Positions 11,611-24,931 of a stretch of DNA of 64,000 nt are shown here, one piece after another; within the stretch, counting starts at the first letter, position 1, and each line of letters begins with the position of its first letter. The translations under genes were made by a program, and so were the position numbers. A model generated the notes under the pieces. It was given only the letters and a program-made list of their open reading frames with translations, did no database searches and was not told the DNA's origin. Source of the DNA: Trichinella spiralis (Eukaryota; Nematoda; Enoplea; Trichinellida; Trichinellidae); assembly GCA_000181795.3 (NCBI GenBank), contig CM012953.1, forward strand, positions 11,946,006 to 12,010,005, read 5' to 3'.

Positions 11611-12560
11611 ATGGCTGATATCTCTGAGCTAGGTCTTGTGACAAACTGTTGCGGTGGTATGTCCCTTGTATATGAAGGCAGGGCGTACAAATTTAAATTT
11701 ACCGGTAAGCAGAGGAAATGTTGGGGGTGTTCAAAAGTATGTGCTGAATGTATTGAATGTGTTCCTTCTCATTAACAATTCGTTTGTTTCTGTATAGGAC
11801 AAGAAGGGCTACAAAGATGCAGTATCCACCAACGTGGATATAACAGCTGTGCTCAGGCAGACCTGTCACATGGGAGCATCACCGGTGGATCAGCACCTGG
11901 TATACAAAATGGCGGATTTGAAATAGCGGAGCACGGAAGAAACGAAACCCATCCCCCTCATATACGACGAAGAAGCCTCTGCCGCCGCCACTGTGACATC
12001 TCGCTATTTTCCGGTTTTTAAACGGGTGCAGTTCGCGAGGTACAACCACCGGTCAAAGAGCTTTCCTAGACTTCCTGAGCATCGTCAGGACCTGCAAATC
12101 CCTGACGCATTCAGGACAACGAAGGCCGGTAAAAATTTGTTGCTGTGGCAGAGTGCATTGAGGCACATTGTGGTGTTTGCGACAGGTAACAACATTGGAC
12201 TGCTGGGGCAAACCAAAACTTGGGGCATGGATGGTACATTCTGAGTGGTACCTAAATGGTATCGACAGCTTTTTAACATCTATGTTTTTGTGACCAGTAA
12301 GCTGCTGCCAGCACTCTATTGTTTATGTACCGGTTAAGATATTGGCACTTACGGACCTTTTCAAGCATTAATAAACAAAGCGGCAGTTCTGGAAGTCGAT
12401 CTTAATCCAGATACTATTATCTGTGATTTTGAAACAGCCCTGATACCTGCGATTCAGGACTACTTTCTGAATACGCGGGTACAGGGTTGTTATTTCCGCT
12501 TCTGCCAAGCGATACTTAGGAAAGTCAGTGAGCTGGGATTGAAAAAGCTATCGAAGCGAT
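11611..12560 (+). mobile_element. MULE (Mutator-like) transposase remnant with FLYWCH finger
   Basis: N-terminal part (11611-11745) gives ISELGLVTNCCGG and a FLYWCH-type finger ending WGCSK. A plausible intron follows (acceptor CTGTATAG at 11800), then KKGYKDAVSTNVD. The body (11935-12545) reads RYFPVFKRVQ, WQSALRHIVVFAT, LLGQTKTWGMDGTF, VVPKWYRQLF, NKAAVLEVDLNPDTIICDFE and GCYFRFCQA, typical of the MULE DDE domain (first Asp in GMDGT, second in CDFE). At least three in-frame stops (after ADLK, after MDGTF, after CLCT) interrupt it, and the C-terminal third with the last acidic residue is absent. No terminal repeats were found by eye. Not functional. Confidence 0.8.
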
Positions 12561-13722
12561 GAAGAAACAAAAAGAAAAATCAAAATGCTTCTATGCACCG
12601 TTTTTCTCTTCCCTGTACCGCAAGCTGATACTGATGTTAGATTGTCTGAAGCAGGCTGTATGATGGTCTGACTGCTTAATTTCATTACTTTAGGTAGGAG
12701 TGGATGACCGATGATAGACTGCTGCTTTAGAATATACATAATTTTAGAACATATGTTATTTGCGTTTTGTTATATTGTTGTTGTTGAAGGTTGAAAAATA
12801 GCAAATCATTTCGCTGTATTATCTTGATATATGTCTTAAAATGCTATCTCATTTCATTAAACTTAATTTAGTTTCCATAATAATAAAATATAGGAAAAGT
12901 TTTAAAAGTGGTATTACAAACACAGATTACTAAAATCTTTCAAACAGAAAAATAAATATTTAGATAAAAACCGCTATTATACGAATGAGAAAACAACTGT
13001 ATTGGATAAAAGTGTTATCAAAGATAATGTTGTCACAGAATCAATTGTTACGTAATTAAAACGTTTGTACCAATGAAATGAAAAATATTGTAGCTAATCA
13101 AAACCAAGTAATTTGAGTCAATGAAAAGTTAGATGAGAGAACCAATCTCAGGCGCCTTAAGTATGAAATGAGGGCACATGCCATTATCATCCAATGAGAG
13201 CACAATTTCAGACAATCAGTTGGAAAACGCGAGGAAAATTCTGACCGCTTTGGACCCTTCTGAAAGGTGTAATAAACATTTGAAACGATTGTTTTGCGTT
13301 TGTTTTATAAATCAAATATCCAACATATCTTCAAAAAGAATAAGCTGCCGTAAGGTCAGCTCTGGTGACCATAACAGCTGTAAGCTGTGGTGGCCCAGCA
13401 TACAACAACAAGGGGGAGGACTAACCTCTTGCTGTGACGGAAAGTCCATTGCAAAATGAAGCCCAAACCATACATATCTAATAAATGAACATGAAAAATC
13501 AATTCATTCGTCAAATCAACATTAACATATTCCGTAGAACTTTCAAAAAACTTTGAATTCAAAAATTCATGATATGTAGTGAATTTAAAATAAAATGAAT
13601 CAAACTTATAAAAATAACGTTGAACTTCTAAACGCAGTGAAATGGTTGATTGCAATATTTATTTGCTTCAGTAATTGCACAGCAAAAATAAATGAAATTT
13701 ACTTAATCACGTCATATAGCAT
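12561..13722. other. Spacer between MULE remnant and copy D
   Basis: Possibly contains more decayed transposon sequence at its left end (to about 12.73 kb), but nothing readable. The rest is AT-rich with no gene seen. Confidence 0.5.
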
Positions 13723-13739
13723 TATAAATATTTTTCAAT
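13723..13739 (+). promoter_or_regulatory. TATA-like element upstream of copy D
   Basis: TATAAATATTTTTCAAT, 94 bases before the ATG of copy D; the alpha-type version of the shared upstream block. Confidence 0.5.
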
Positions 13740-13816
13740 TAATTCACCAACACAAATATATATAAACCTACAATGAGCAGTTTGTCATTAATTCACACGC
13801 AGTCATATATCAATAA

Positions 13817-15858
13817 ATGCTGAGGCGCTTCAAATTAATTGTTCTTTCACTTTCGTTTTTATTAAATATCACAGTTTCACAAAATCTAAAATGCAAAGCC
13901 AATGATGGAGTAGCAGACGCAGATTGGTAAGCTTTGACATAAGAGTTGACAGTTTAGATTTCAAATAAAATAAAATACAATAAAGCAATCAAAGTTTTCT
14001 TGCTTTTCAACACAAACCATATCTCCTTATATCAATAAACTCATACGATGAAAATTAAAATAAATTAATTACTTGCACTGCTTATAAATAAATCTTAACT
14101 GATACCTTTAATAATACATTTTTGCACGTTCATTAATTTCATATCAAACTGCTTGAAAGCAAAACACATAAACACGATGCAGGCAACCAAAGCAATGTAC
14201 ATAGGGCTATATTATACAAAGGACCAACACAAGCTAATGGTAAAGTGCTCCTTTCAACAGCACCTGGAAATTGGGCTGATGGAGCAGCACAGCTTACAGC
14301 AGCAGCAGGACATTCATTTGCAGGATCATTAACAGGTGTTGTAGCAAACGCTCAAGATATAACGTTTCTTGCGTACAACAATGTTCCACCAGCAGTACCA
14401 AACGTACAAACGAAATCTAACAGCAAAGGTAGAAAACTTAGGAATTCACAAAATATATGTATAATTTCATGCAGTGTATGATGCAGGAGTCATTATTGTA
14501 AGCACAGCTGCTAGAGCAAATGAAGGAAGATGGATTGTACATACTGTTCCAGGATTTCCGGCAGCGAAAACAGGTTACAACTGGCCTGCAGCTGAAACTG
14601 CTAAAGGACATTTACTAATCTGCATGACTATCGCAGAAACACAAATCAACGCAATAGGTTGGTCAATAACCATAACTATATTGCAAATAATTTTGAAATC
14701 ATTGCAGCTTCATATTAAAAATAATTCTGACTAAAATTATTATAAAAACTTAGAAAAATATTCTCAGGACATTGAAAAATAATCAGAAAACAGTTTTATC
14801 AAAGAACGTATAGTAAAGAACTTTAATTTGTATCAATTTCTTAAAAAAATAAATGTTAGCATTAAATGATGCTAACATTAATATTCAGTTCACATCTTTT
14901 CATTTAGCCGCATCATTAATTCGAGCTGAACCATTTGTGTATTACAATGATATTCCTGAATCAGAAACTGCAGGAATGGGAGATTTTAAAAAATTAGCAG
15001 AAGGACAAACTGCTACCTTGCCACCATTTACGATCAAGCAATCAATTAAAATTACAGCTGCAGCTCCTATAGACGTTCATATTTACAGTAAATCTGCTAA
15101 ATCTAGATATGGTATGTAAATCAAAACATGTAATTTGTTTCTCATGTTTAATGTAATTTATTTATTATATTTTTTTGCTAATAGCGGTAAGTACATAACA
15201 AGCATTGTCATAAAATTATATAATTAAAATTTATTAACAAGAATTATTTATTAATATTTAGCAACAATATTCATTTATAGAAAATGCAAAATGTATTTCC
15301 ATTGATCAAGAAGTCTTACCTTTTCAATATAATTCGAACTAATCTTGTTGGGCAATTTATGATCACTAAAAGAATATCACTGTATTTTAAATGCAACTCA
15401 AATCATTATTACATATTAGATCAACAATTAAATTTACCAGAAAAGCAGATCAGAATACAATTTAAATTTTAGAATTTTACAAGAAAGTCATTTTAAAAAA
15501 ACTCAAGAAAACTATAAAGGTGTGGTCAAGAAGAGACAATAAATTGAAAGGAGACTGTAGAGTTATAGAAAGGAATGTTCGTTTAATTAAAAGCCCAGCT
15601 CAAATTGGTGATCATGCCACTAATATAGAAGCAGATCAATCTAATTGGATTGTTTCAGAACCTGGAAATATATTTTGTTTCACAGATAAGCCATATGCTG
15701 TAACTATTTTAAAAGTAAAATAATTTTCATATTATTATTCAGTTGTAATTTAGAAAAGTCAAGCAGCTGAACCTGCGATGGCAGTTTGCATTGACCAAAA
15801 TGCAATTTTTGCTCGATTTGATGCCATTGCTGCCCAAGTTGAAAATTGCCCACAATGA
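13817..15858 (+). CDS. DNase II-like secreted protein, copy D (alpha type)
   Basis: Exons 13817-13926, 14205-14428, 14487-14657, 14908-15111, 15473-15714, 15754-15858; 351 aa. The signal peptide (MLRRFKLIVLSLSFLL, then TVSQ) is four residues longer than in the other copies, with a basic RR-K start. Catalytic positions read N-S-K and Q-S-N; six cysteines kept. Introns 3, 4 and 5 and the 3' flank are nearly identical to those of copy A at an offset of about 13.93 kb. It is the complete representative of the alpha type and shows what exon of A lies beyond the window edge. Confidence 0.9.
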
Positions 15859-16727
15859 AAAGCAGTAAGAAATTATAAAGTAATATCGTGGAATATTTCA
15901 AACTAAAGTACCAACTGCCTTATTTTTGCTGGTTTTTTCTGTGATTTTATGAATCATAGTTTTTGTACTGGCACATTTATATTCATATTATTGTTTTGTT
16001 GTGCAAACAGTCTTTATTTGTAAAGTTTCTTAGAGTTTTATAAAACCAAATGCTCAATATTCTAAGACAGCATCAGAGTTGCAATAAATTACAGAGATGA
16101 GCAGTGTATATTAAAATAATTAAACTGCTTATCCAATTTTACATTTACAAAGTGAATGCATTGGCTGGTATTAAAAATAACCAAATCAGAATTGAAAAAA
16201 GTAATGTGAATTTTCAAAAACACGAAAACATTTCAAAAATAAAAAAACATTTTTTAAATGTTGATTTGGAGAACATTACTACAATGAAAACTGGCTGAAA
16301 AATGCATTTTTCAGCAACAAACATTTTACTGCCATTTATTTAAATTTACGCAATTTCATGAAAGTGGAATCAAATACTTTGAATCAGAAAATTTCTGCCA
16401 TACCAGTAATTGGCAAGAATGTCTAAACAATGGCTTGAAGGAAACAGTATTTAATTTTCAGTATGACAGCTATTAATATCATTGAAAAAGAATATTAATC
16501 ACTGATAAAATAATGTTGGGATAAAAGTAAGCATAATAAAAATAATTTCAAATATGAAAGCAGCACTATGTACCGCAACAATAAAATATAATTTGGAATT
16601 AAATCAAGCCAGTTTATAAAAACAATATTGAAATAAAGTGAAATGAAACTCACAATTACAGAATTTATTTATTTGAATTTTTCCCAGTACAGATTAATTG
16701 CATTTATATAGCCACTTTCTTTAAGGC
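15859..16727. other. D-E spacer
   Basis: Counterpart of the A-B spacer, more diverged in its middle than the B-C/F-G pair. No gene seen. Confidence 0.7.
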
Positions 16728-16741
16728 CATAAATATTTTTC
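16728..16741 (+). promoter_or_regulatory. TATA-like element upstream of copy E
   Basis: CATAAATATTTTTC, 105 bases before the ATG of copy E. The upstream block is beta type, closest to that of copy B. Confidence 0.5.
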
Positions 16742-16832
16742 ATTCATTTTATTCACACAAACAGATATGTGTATTTATACATGTAAGGGAAAGAAGATTA
16801 TCATCAATTCATACACAAATACGTGTTTCAAA

Positions 16833-18907
16833 ATGCTGACATTAGTTCTGATGCTTTTGCTACAATCAGACATTACAATTTCACAAAACTCCAAATGCAA
16901 AAACAAAGCTGGTGCAAGAGATGCAGACTGGTAAGTTTCATTATCAATGATACCATTTCAAAGACAAAAAAGATAAAAAAATTGTTACACAACATTCATT
17001 AAAATTAATTACAATTTGTGAAGTATTTTCATTTTTTCATGCTGAAAATAAAACTGACAAACTAATTTAAAACTGCATAAAAGTTTGATTGAAACTGCAC
17101 AGCTCAACCGTTCTTCTAATAACGTCTAAAAAAATTTCATTCCGCTAGTTTTTCAGTTTATTTCTTCCATAATCTATAAAAATCAGAACTACTAAAAATA
17201 ATACAATATGTCAAAACACGTATAGGGTAATATTATACAAAGGCCCTGCACAGAACACTGGTAAATTACTTGCATCAGATGTCCCTGGCAATTGGGACGA
17301 TGGAGCACGTGATGTAGCACAAGTAAATGGACATTCTTTTGCAGCCACACTGACTGATGTAGTAGGAAACAACAATAATGATGTAAAGTTCCTTGCATAC
17401 AACAACGTTCCTCCAGGAATACCAAATGTGAAAACAAAATCTAACGGCAAAGGTAGAAAATGTTGAAATTTAAATGTTTTACAATTACCTATCATTTATT
17501 CTAAACAGGAATTATTATAATCCGCACAACAGTTGGACAAAATGATGGCGCATGGATTGTACATACTGTTCCAGGATTTCCAAAAGCAAGAACAGGCTAC
17601 AGCTGGCCTGCAGCTGAGATTGCAAAAGGACATTTACTAATTTGCATGACCATCGCAAAAACCCAGATCAATGCAATAGGTTAGTCTTCAGCAAAATCTC
17701 AATTGATATTTCAAATAATTTAAGCAACACAGCTTTTCTTAAACTGAAAATAATTCTGATTTAATTATTAGAATAACTTTGAAAGATAATGTCAAAACAT
17801 GCAAGCAATAGTATACTGAAAATAATTCTATCAGAACTTCCAATTGTATTATTTTAATTAACAAGTGCATATTAGCATTAAATGCTGTAATAAGTTTTAC
17901 ATTGATTACATTTTTGTCATTTAGCTGCGTCATTATTTCGTGCTGAACCATTTGTATATTACAATGATATCCCAGAAACAGAAACAGTAGGAATGCCAGA
18001 TTTCAAAAAGTTAGCAGAAGGACAAATTCCTACTACGTCACCATTCACTATCAGTCGATCAATAAAACTGACGGGTGCAGGTGCTGTATCTGTTCAAATC
18101 TTCAGTAAATCAGCTAAATCTCGATATGGTAAGTACGTGAAAACTGCTTTAATAATTTAAAGTCAATTGTTCATATTTTCGTGACTTTTTTATAATTTTT
18201 GATAAACAATTTTTTCTGCAACAACAGTATGCACAATATAAAACAATGAACGCCACAGATCTATAAATGCAATTCATTAAATGCCTAGAATGACTCTAAT
18301 GATCAGCAGCATCTTGACATAAAACCCTAAATGGTAGAAATTTTAGGGGTTTCTTTTTAAAATGGAATAACATGTTTTTTTGAGGTGATTTCAACTAATG
18401 CTCAAAAATCTTTAACTTTATAGTTGATTGCCGAATGCAGATTTCATGAAAGCAACGTATTTAATCATTAACAAATTTTTCTGAGAAAGCAGCCACAATA
18501 AATTTACAAATGTCTTTTTAGAAATGTACAGGAAAGTTATATTAAGAGGACTGAAAAAAACCATAAAGGTTTGGTCTAGAAGAGACAATAAATTGAAAGG
18601 AGACTGTAGAGTTTTACAAAGGAATATTCGTTTAATTAAAAGCCCAGCTCAAATTGGTGATCAAGCCACTAATATTGAGGCTGACGAATCAAATTGGATT
18701 GTTTCAGAACCTGGAAATATATTTTGCTTCATGGATAAACCATATGCTGTAACTATTCTAAAAGTAAAATAATTTTCATGTTTTCATTCTATTGTAATTT
18801 AGAAAAGTCAAGCGACAGAACCTGCGCTGGCAGCTTGTTTTGACCAAGCTGCAATTTTTGCTAGATTTAATACTATTGCTGCTCAAGTTGAAAACTGTCC
18901 ACAATGA
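16833..18907 (+). CDS. DNase II-like secreted protein, copy E (beta type)
   Basis: Exons 16833-16930, 17226-17452, 17509-17679, 17925-18128, 18522-18763, 18803-18907; 348 aa. Signal peptide MLTLVLMLLLQSDITISQ is followed by NSKCKN. Exon 2 holds one extra codon relative to B (NNNNDV against NNVNV). Catalytic positions read N-G-K and E-S-N. Exon 3 starts GIIIIRTTVG, an Arg where relatives have Ser. The 5' flank matches that of B, while the 3' flank after about 18.95 kb drifts away from B and F. This fits a crossover product between beta genes. Confidence 0.88.
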
Positions 18908-20626
18908 AAAGCTGTATGAAATTGTAATCCAAATTTTTACCTAATTTGAAAGTAACATCTGCTGCAATAAACAGCTGTTTTATTGTAAACCCTTTTGAAT
19001 TTTTTTATTAATATTAGTTTTATCTTCTTAGAAATCAGTTCACTTTAAATTGCAGTGCAGTAAAGAAACGTTTTGTTACACGTCTCCACATTCTTATGTT
19101 TTATGATTCAGTTAAATAATGGACCTATTAAAATGAACAGAATTGAACGGTAGAGATTCATTATAATGCATGCGTTATTTTTTCAGACAAAATTTTCACG
19201 TTTGATAATGTTTAGCTGCTGCGAAATACTGGCATACTGCTTGACTAAGTAATACATTGCTCTGTTTTGATGGACTACTAAGTGAACATTCAGAATGAAT
19301 AGCCTAGTTGTTGCAGTTGAGTAACACCGAGATTCTAACCTCCTAAATATATGAAAGGTACGTTAAGAAATTTTAGTGGAAAACTGTAATGAGAAGTGTA
19401 ACGAATGATAGCGCATAGATATTTTTTGAAAATTTCTACTTTATATTATGTTCCGTTAAATGTTTTACAAGTTTCTGAATTTTACTTATAAAAATGAGAT
19501 TTTTGGCGGCTTTGCTAATGTTATATATTACTGTACTATTTTTAGATGGAAATATTACTTTAAGTTGTTGAAATCGTCGAACAGCTGATTATTAATAATT
19601 TCATGAAAATCCTAGTTGTCAAACATATTGATTACATTAATTTTCATTAGTCAGTTTTACGCAGTTTTATGAAATTCTGTTTTAAAGATTAAAACGTTAA
19701 ATTGCAGCAACAACTGTTATGACATTAGGCACGGACAAAATAATTTATATTACTGAGTTTTTAAAAAATATCTGTAAATAATATCTAAAAACGTTCAAAC
19801 GTCAAGCATTCCCTCCATAGATAAAAACTTATAAGAATAATATCATATCATGGAAAGCCATAAATAATCCACCGTTCTATAAGCAAATTATATCTGAGAT
19901 ATTAAAAGATGTCTATCCGCATTATCGTTGTGTTCCATAAGCAAGCTTTACTCATAATATTTTATAAAAGTTATTGCAAAAAATTGCTAAGCTTGTTATT
20001 TGACATAAAAGCTGCAAAAAATCACAGAACTAAAGAATATGAATTAACATAATTTTTAAATTACAGATTTAGTTTTACATTTTTGAAATAAATATGCTGG
20101 CTGAAATTAAAAATCACTAAATGAAAAATGAAAAAATTAATCCATAATTTTTGAAATATAAAATAATTAGCTACGTCTTTGTTGCTGAAGGCAATATGTT
20201 CAAAAAGTAGTACGTCTATGTTGCTTGAAGAAAAGAAGTTTACTGATATTTATTTACACTTGCGTAATTTCATGAAAGTGGAATGAAGCATCCAGAATCA
20301 CATAATGTTAGCCACAAAGAAACGTGCAGGAATGCCTAAAAATCAGCTCAATAAAAAGTAATAGTGAAAACTTAATATAACTCATGCAAATACCAATAGC
20401 AAAATAAATATCACGGATAAAATGCCTGTAAATAAAAAAAATAAAAATTATTTTAACAATGAAAATAACATTATGTACTGAAAAGGTAAAATAAAATTGC
20501 ATCAAGCCAATCTTCAAAAATAACATTGAAATTAAATGCAGTAAACTTCACAATTACAATACTTGTTTATTTGAGTATTTACGCAATGCAGCTTAATTGC
20601 ATGTCCAGAATCATTCTATATGGCGC
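18908..20626. other. E-F spacer
   Basis: AT-rich. The first part keeps weak similarity to the B and F 3' flanks (for example the stretches near 19.0-19.25 kb), then becomes unique; the last 300 bases are the conserved upstream block of a DNase II-like gene. No gene seen. Confidence 0.6.
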
Positions 20627-20640
20627 TACAAATATTTTTC
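20627..20640 (+). promoter_or_regulatory. TATA-like element upstream of copy F
   Basis: TACAAATATTTTTC, 112 bases before the ATG of copy F; one base from the consensus of the other copies. Confidence 0.4.
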
Positions 20641-20653
20641 AGCCAAAACATTT

Positions 20654-20673
20654 ACACACACACACACACACAC
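20654..20673 (+). repeat. (AC)10 microsatellite in the leader of copy F
   Basis: Ten AC units lie between the TATA-like element and the start codon of copy F. The other copies hold different simple repeats at the same place. Confidence 0.9.
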
Positions 20674-20738
20674 GCATATATTTAAATCTAAGAGGTAAGA
20701 AATTTATCAATAATTCATGCACAAATACATGTTTTGAA

Positions 20739-22888
20739 ATGCTAACACTAGTGTTCACGCTTCTGCTACTGCCAAATTTCACAATTTCACAAGATTCCAA
20801 ATGTAAAAATGCAAATGGTGCAGGAGATGCAGATTGGTAAGTTTCATTAATACCGACAATAATTTATATACAAAACATGATAAATAAAATAATCCATTAA
20901 AATTCATTACAAATAAAATTGATTATAATTTATAAATTTCCTCATCTTTTACTTCGTATTGATAATAAAACCAATGGTCAACAGATTATATAAAAGTAAC
21001 AGAAGCTAAAACAAAATTTAATGTAATTCATGAAATTTTATAATTTACTATTAAATGTTGAAATGGCCTTACACACTCACGCACCCAAATATGCATCACA
21101 AGCAATAAATAAATTGTTTATCTTCTTATTGCTATGTTTATAAAAACAAAATCCATAAGCATAATACAGGAAAGCGAAACAAATATAGGGCTATATTATA
21201 CAAAGGGCCTAGACAAGACAGGGGTAAATTCCTGGCCTCAAACGCGCCTGACAATTGGGTAGATGGAGCAGCAGTTGTTACAGATGCGGCTGGACATTCA
21301 TTTGCAGGAGCACTGAACGGTGTAGTAGGAAACAACGCAAATGTAAAATTCCTTGCATACAACAACGTTCCTCCAGGAATACCAAATGTGAAAACAAAAT
21401 CTAACGGCAAAGGTAGAAAATGTTCATATCTAAATGTCTAACAATTACCTATCTTTTATCGTAAACAGGAGTTATTATGATCAGCACGGCAGTTGGTGCA
21501 AATGACGGAGCGTGGATTGTACATACTGTTCCAGGATTTCCAAAAGCAAGAACAGGCTACAGCTGGCCTGCAGCTGAAATTGCAAAAGGACATTTACTAA
21601 TTTGCATGACTATCGCAGAAACCCAGATCAACGCAATAGGTTGGTATTTAGCAAGATCTCCAGTAATATTTAAAATAATTCAAGCAGCATAGCTTTTTTT
21701 AAACTGAAAATAATTCTGATTTAATCATTAGAAAATCCTTGAAAGATAATATTAGAATATTTAAAGAAAAGTATTCTGAAAATAGCTATATTAAAACATT
21801 AACAGAAAAGAACTTCAAATTGCCTTATGTTCATTAAAAAAATATATGTTAGCATTAAATGCTGCAAAAAGTTTTACATTGTTTACATTTCTTCATTCAG
21901 CTGCGTCATTATTTCGTGCTCAACCATTTGTATATTACAATGATATCCCAGAAACAGAAACAGTAGGAATGCCAGATTTCAAAAAGTTAGCAGAAGGACA
22001 AATTCCTACTACGCCACCATTCACTATCAGCCAAACAATAAAACTCACGGGTGCAGGCGCTGTACCTGTTCATATCTACAGTAAATCAGCGAAATCAAGA
22101 TATGGTAAGTGAAAACTGTTTTAATAATTAAAAGTCAGTTTTTCGTAACTTCTATATTTTTTATTTTTTTTTCACAAATAATTTTTTCTACAACAACAGT
22201 ATGTATAACTCAAAACAGTGAACGCTATTGATCAATAAATGCAAATCATTAAATGCCTATAATGACACCAAATGATCAGCAGCATCTCAACATATAAACC
22301 TGAAAAAATGAAATTTTGGGGGTTACTTTGTAAAATAGCAAAAAAAGTTTTTGATTTTTAGGTGATTTCAGCTAATACAGCATGCAAAAATTTATGGAGG
22401 AATGCTGAGCGCAAATTTTGCAATAGGAGCATATCAGAGCATTAATTCATTTTTCTTTGAAAGCAAGCACAATAAATTTACAATTTACTTTTTACTTTTT
22501 AGAATTTTACAAGAAAGTCATATTAAAAAAACTCAAGAAAACTATAAAGGTGTGGTCTAGAAGAGACAATAAATTGAAAGGAGACTGTAGAGTTTTACAA
22601 AGGAATATTCGTCTAATTAAAAGCCCAGCTCAAATTGGTGATCATGCCACTAATATTGAAGCTGACGAATCGAATTGGATTGTTTCAGAACCTGGAAATA
22701 TATTTTGCTTTATGGATAAGCCATATGCTGTAACTATACAAAAAGTAAAATAATTTTCATGTTTTCATTCTATTGGAATTTAGAAAAGTCAAGCGACAGA
22801 ACCTGCGCTGGCAGCTTGTTTTGACCAAGCTGCAATTTTTGCAAGATTTAATACTATTGCTGCTCAAGTTGAAAACTGCCCACAGTGA
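20739..22888 (+). CDS. DNase II-like secreted protein, copy F (beta type)
   Basis: Exons 20739-20836, 21189-21412, 21469-21639, 21901-22104, 22503-22744, 22784-22888; 347 aa. Signal peptide MLTLVFTLLLLPNFTISQ. The segment after ILYKG is diverged (PRQDRGKFLASNAPDNW). Catalytic positions read N-G-K and E-S-N; six cysteines kept. Exon 5 begins EFYKKVILKKLKK, like the alpha copies A and D rather than B and E, which suggests gene conversion or crossover near 22.5 kb. From exon 6 onward it matches copy B at a constant offset of 17,848 bases. Confidence 0.9.
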
Positions 22889-24775
22889 ATAGCTGTGTGG
22901 AATTGAAAAGTAAAATTTTGCATTATTTGGAAGTAAAATTGGATAAACTAAACTGCTGTTTTATTGTAAACTGATTTGAAATCTTTTCATGAATAGCATT
23001 TGTAATTTATCTTCTTAGAAATGCGTTCACTTTAAAATAGAGTAAGGTACAGGAACATTTTGTTATACGTTTCCTCATTTTGAAATCATTTCATGTTGAA
23101 ATTAAAGTGTTGTAAACTAATGTTATGCTGCGTTTTCTCATTTTCATAATTTGAGTTGAATTACAGATCCACGAATATGAGCTGGTATAAAATTCATAAT
23201 AATGCATGTCAGATATTTGCAGACTATATTTAGACGTTAGATTATCCTCAGCTGCTGAGAAATGCCGGTACACTGCTGTATTGCGCCATTAATGATTCCC
23301 CTTTGATAATCTATTATGTGAAATATTCCTATTGTGCAGCCCATCTGCTGAAGTTGTGCATCAGTGAGATGCTAATTTTATGTTTGGGGTGTGCGTCAAG
23401 AATTTTTTGGAAGTAACAGCAATGACAATTGTAGTAGGTGATAACGCATAGACATTCTTTGAAAATCTTTGCTTTTTGCTACATTCCATTTTATATTTTA
23501 CGAAGAATGTCTTAGAATTAATTTTATGCAGATGAGATATACCTAACACTTCACAATTCTTATATAATGCAGTGATATTTATTGTATAAAAATAATTTTT
23601 GCTCTTGTCTATTATGTTCTATATGTAAGCAATGACGTTCCATTTTTATACTTCATGGCTTGTTGAGCTTTCTTACGCCAAATTTTGGGCATTGCAACAG
23701 TAAAAATATTTGGTTATATAATTTTTCTAAATGTCTGATAATTAAGTTTTATTTTGAGAATGAAGATTTATAAATGAGTATAGCAGTAATTTCTATTTAC
23801 AGAGGTCATTGAAAATGGTTATTAAAAATGTGCCATTTTGTAAGAAATGCCACTCATTTTATACGAACAAAATATTTCCTGTACTTTTTGTGGAAGGTCA
23901 GGTAAATCATTCTGTATTGTAACTAATGAAATAATGGTCATGCTGATTTATAATATGCGTGTCACAGTATTTTTATGTCACACATTATTTTTAGAAGTAG
24001 ATCATACAATTGATTTTGTAAATGCTGATAAGTACAGCAGGTGTCAATGAAAGGATTTAAAATTTTTTCTATAGAAATCAACTTTATTTGAAAACTTATA
24101 ATTTGTTCAATTCTTCTTTAAAGATACCAAAGAAGCTTGCATAACTGCAATGGAATAAAATTTTGATTAATTTACTATAAGGCGATGCATACTTTTCCAA
24201 TAACTTATAATTATTATGAGTTTTGAAAATTTAATTGTCTATATATTTTACGGTAATTATCATGATGCGTTTTATATATGTTCAATAGCATTGCTGTTTT
24301 CTGCGTCATGCTGCGTGCATTAGATCTCTAATAGAATGTATTGTTACTTATATGATCGCCTTAGTACAATACCCATTTATGTTTAACATTTTTTTTCGTG
24401 ATCTACATACCTATATGTTCATCTCATCTGTGAATAATGTTACCAGACAAAAAAAGCTTTGCTTTCTGGGAACACGAATTTCCTGAAGTTTTAAATCATA
24501 CTCTAGCTGATCAAGTTATACATGATATGTGTTACTAAATAAATTATAACTGCTCATACTTTATAAGAGTGTTATTCATACCTAAAAAAACAGGAATGTG
24601 AACCGAAACGCAAACGTTTTGGTATATCTGAAATATGAGACCCTACACATCGCCAAATTGAAAATTAAATCAAGCCATCCTTATAGAAAATGAAGCTGGT
24701 AATTATTATATTTGTTCATCTGAACATTAACGTAATGAAGCTTAGTAGCATTTTGAGAATGACTCTATACGGCTT

Positions 24776-24791
24776 CATAAATATTTTCCAA
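24776..24791 (+). promoter_or_regulatory. TATA-like element upstream of copy G
   Basis: CATAAATATTTTCCAA, 156 bases before the ATG of copy G; same as in copy C. Confidence 0.5.
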
Positions 24792-24828
24792 TCAACACAT
24801 TCACGCAAATACACACACGCGCACAGAT

Positions 24829-24887
24829 ATATAAATAAAAATAAATAAATATAAATAAATAAATAAATATATATATATATATATATG
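24829..24887 (+). repeat. (TAAA)n/(TA)n simple repeat in the leader of copy G
   Basis: About 60 bases of ATAAATAAA and pure TA units lie between the TATA-like element and the start codon of copy G. The corresponding repeat in copy C (about 6990-7040) is shorter and lacks the long TA run. Confidence 0.85.
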
Positions 24888-24931
24888 TCCCATTGTATGT
24901 CATTAATTGAAACACATATAGATGTTAACAA

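Larger units (their letters stand above)
22889..24931. repeat. F-G spacer, second copy of the duplicated block
   Basis: Partner of 5041-7081. The clearest differences are single bases and the longer simple repeat at 24829-24887. No gene seen. Confidence 0.85.

Noticed and set aside
24829-24887. Tandem short repeats as a possible CRISPR-like array
   Set aside because: Plain TA/TAAA microsatellite in a nematode genome; no spacers.
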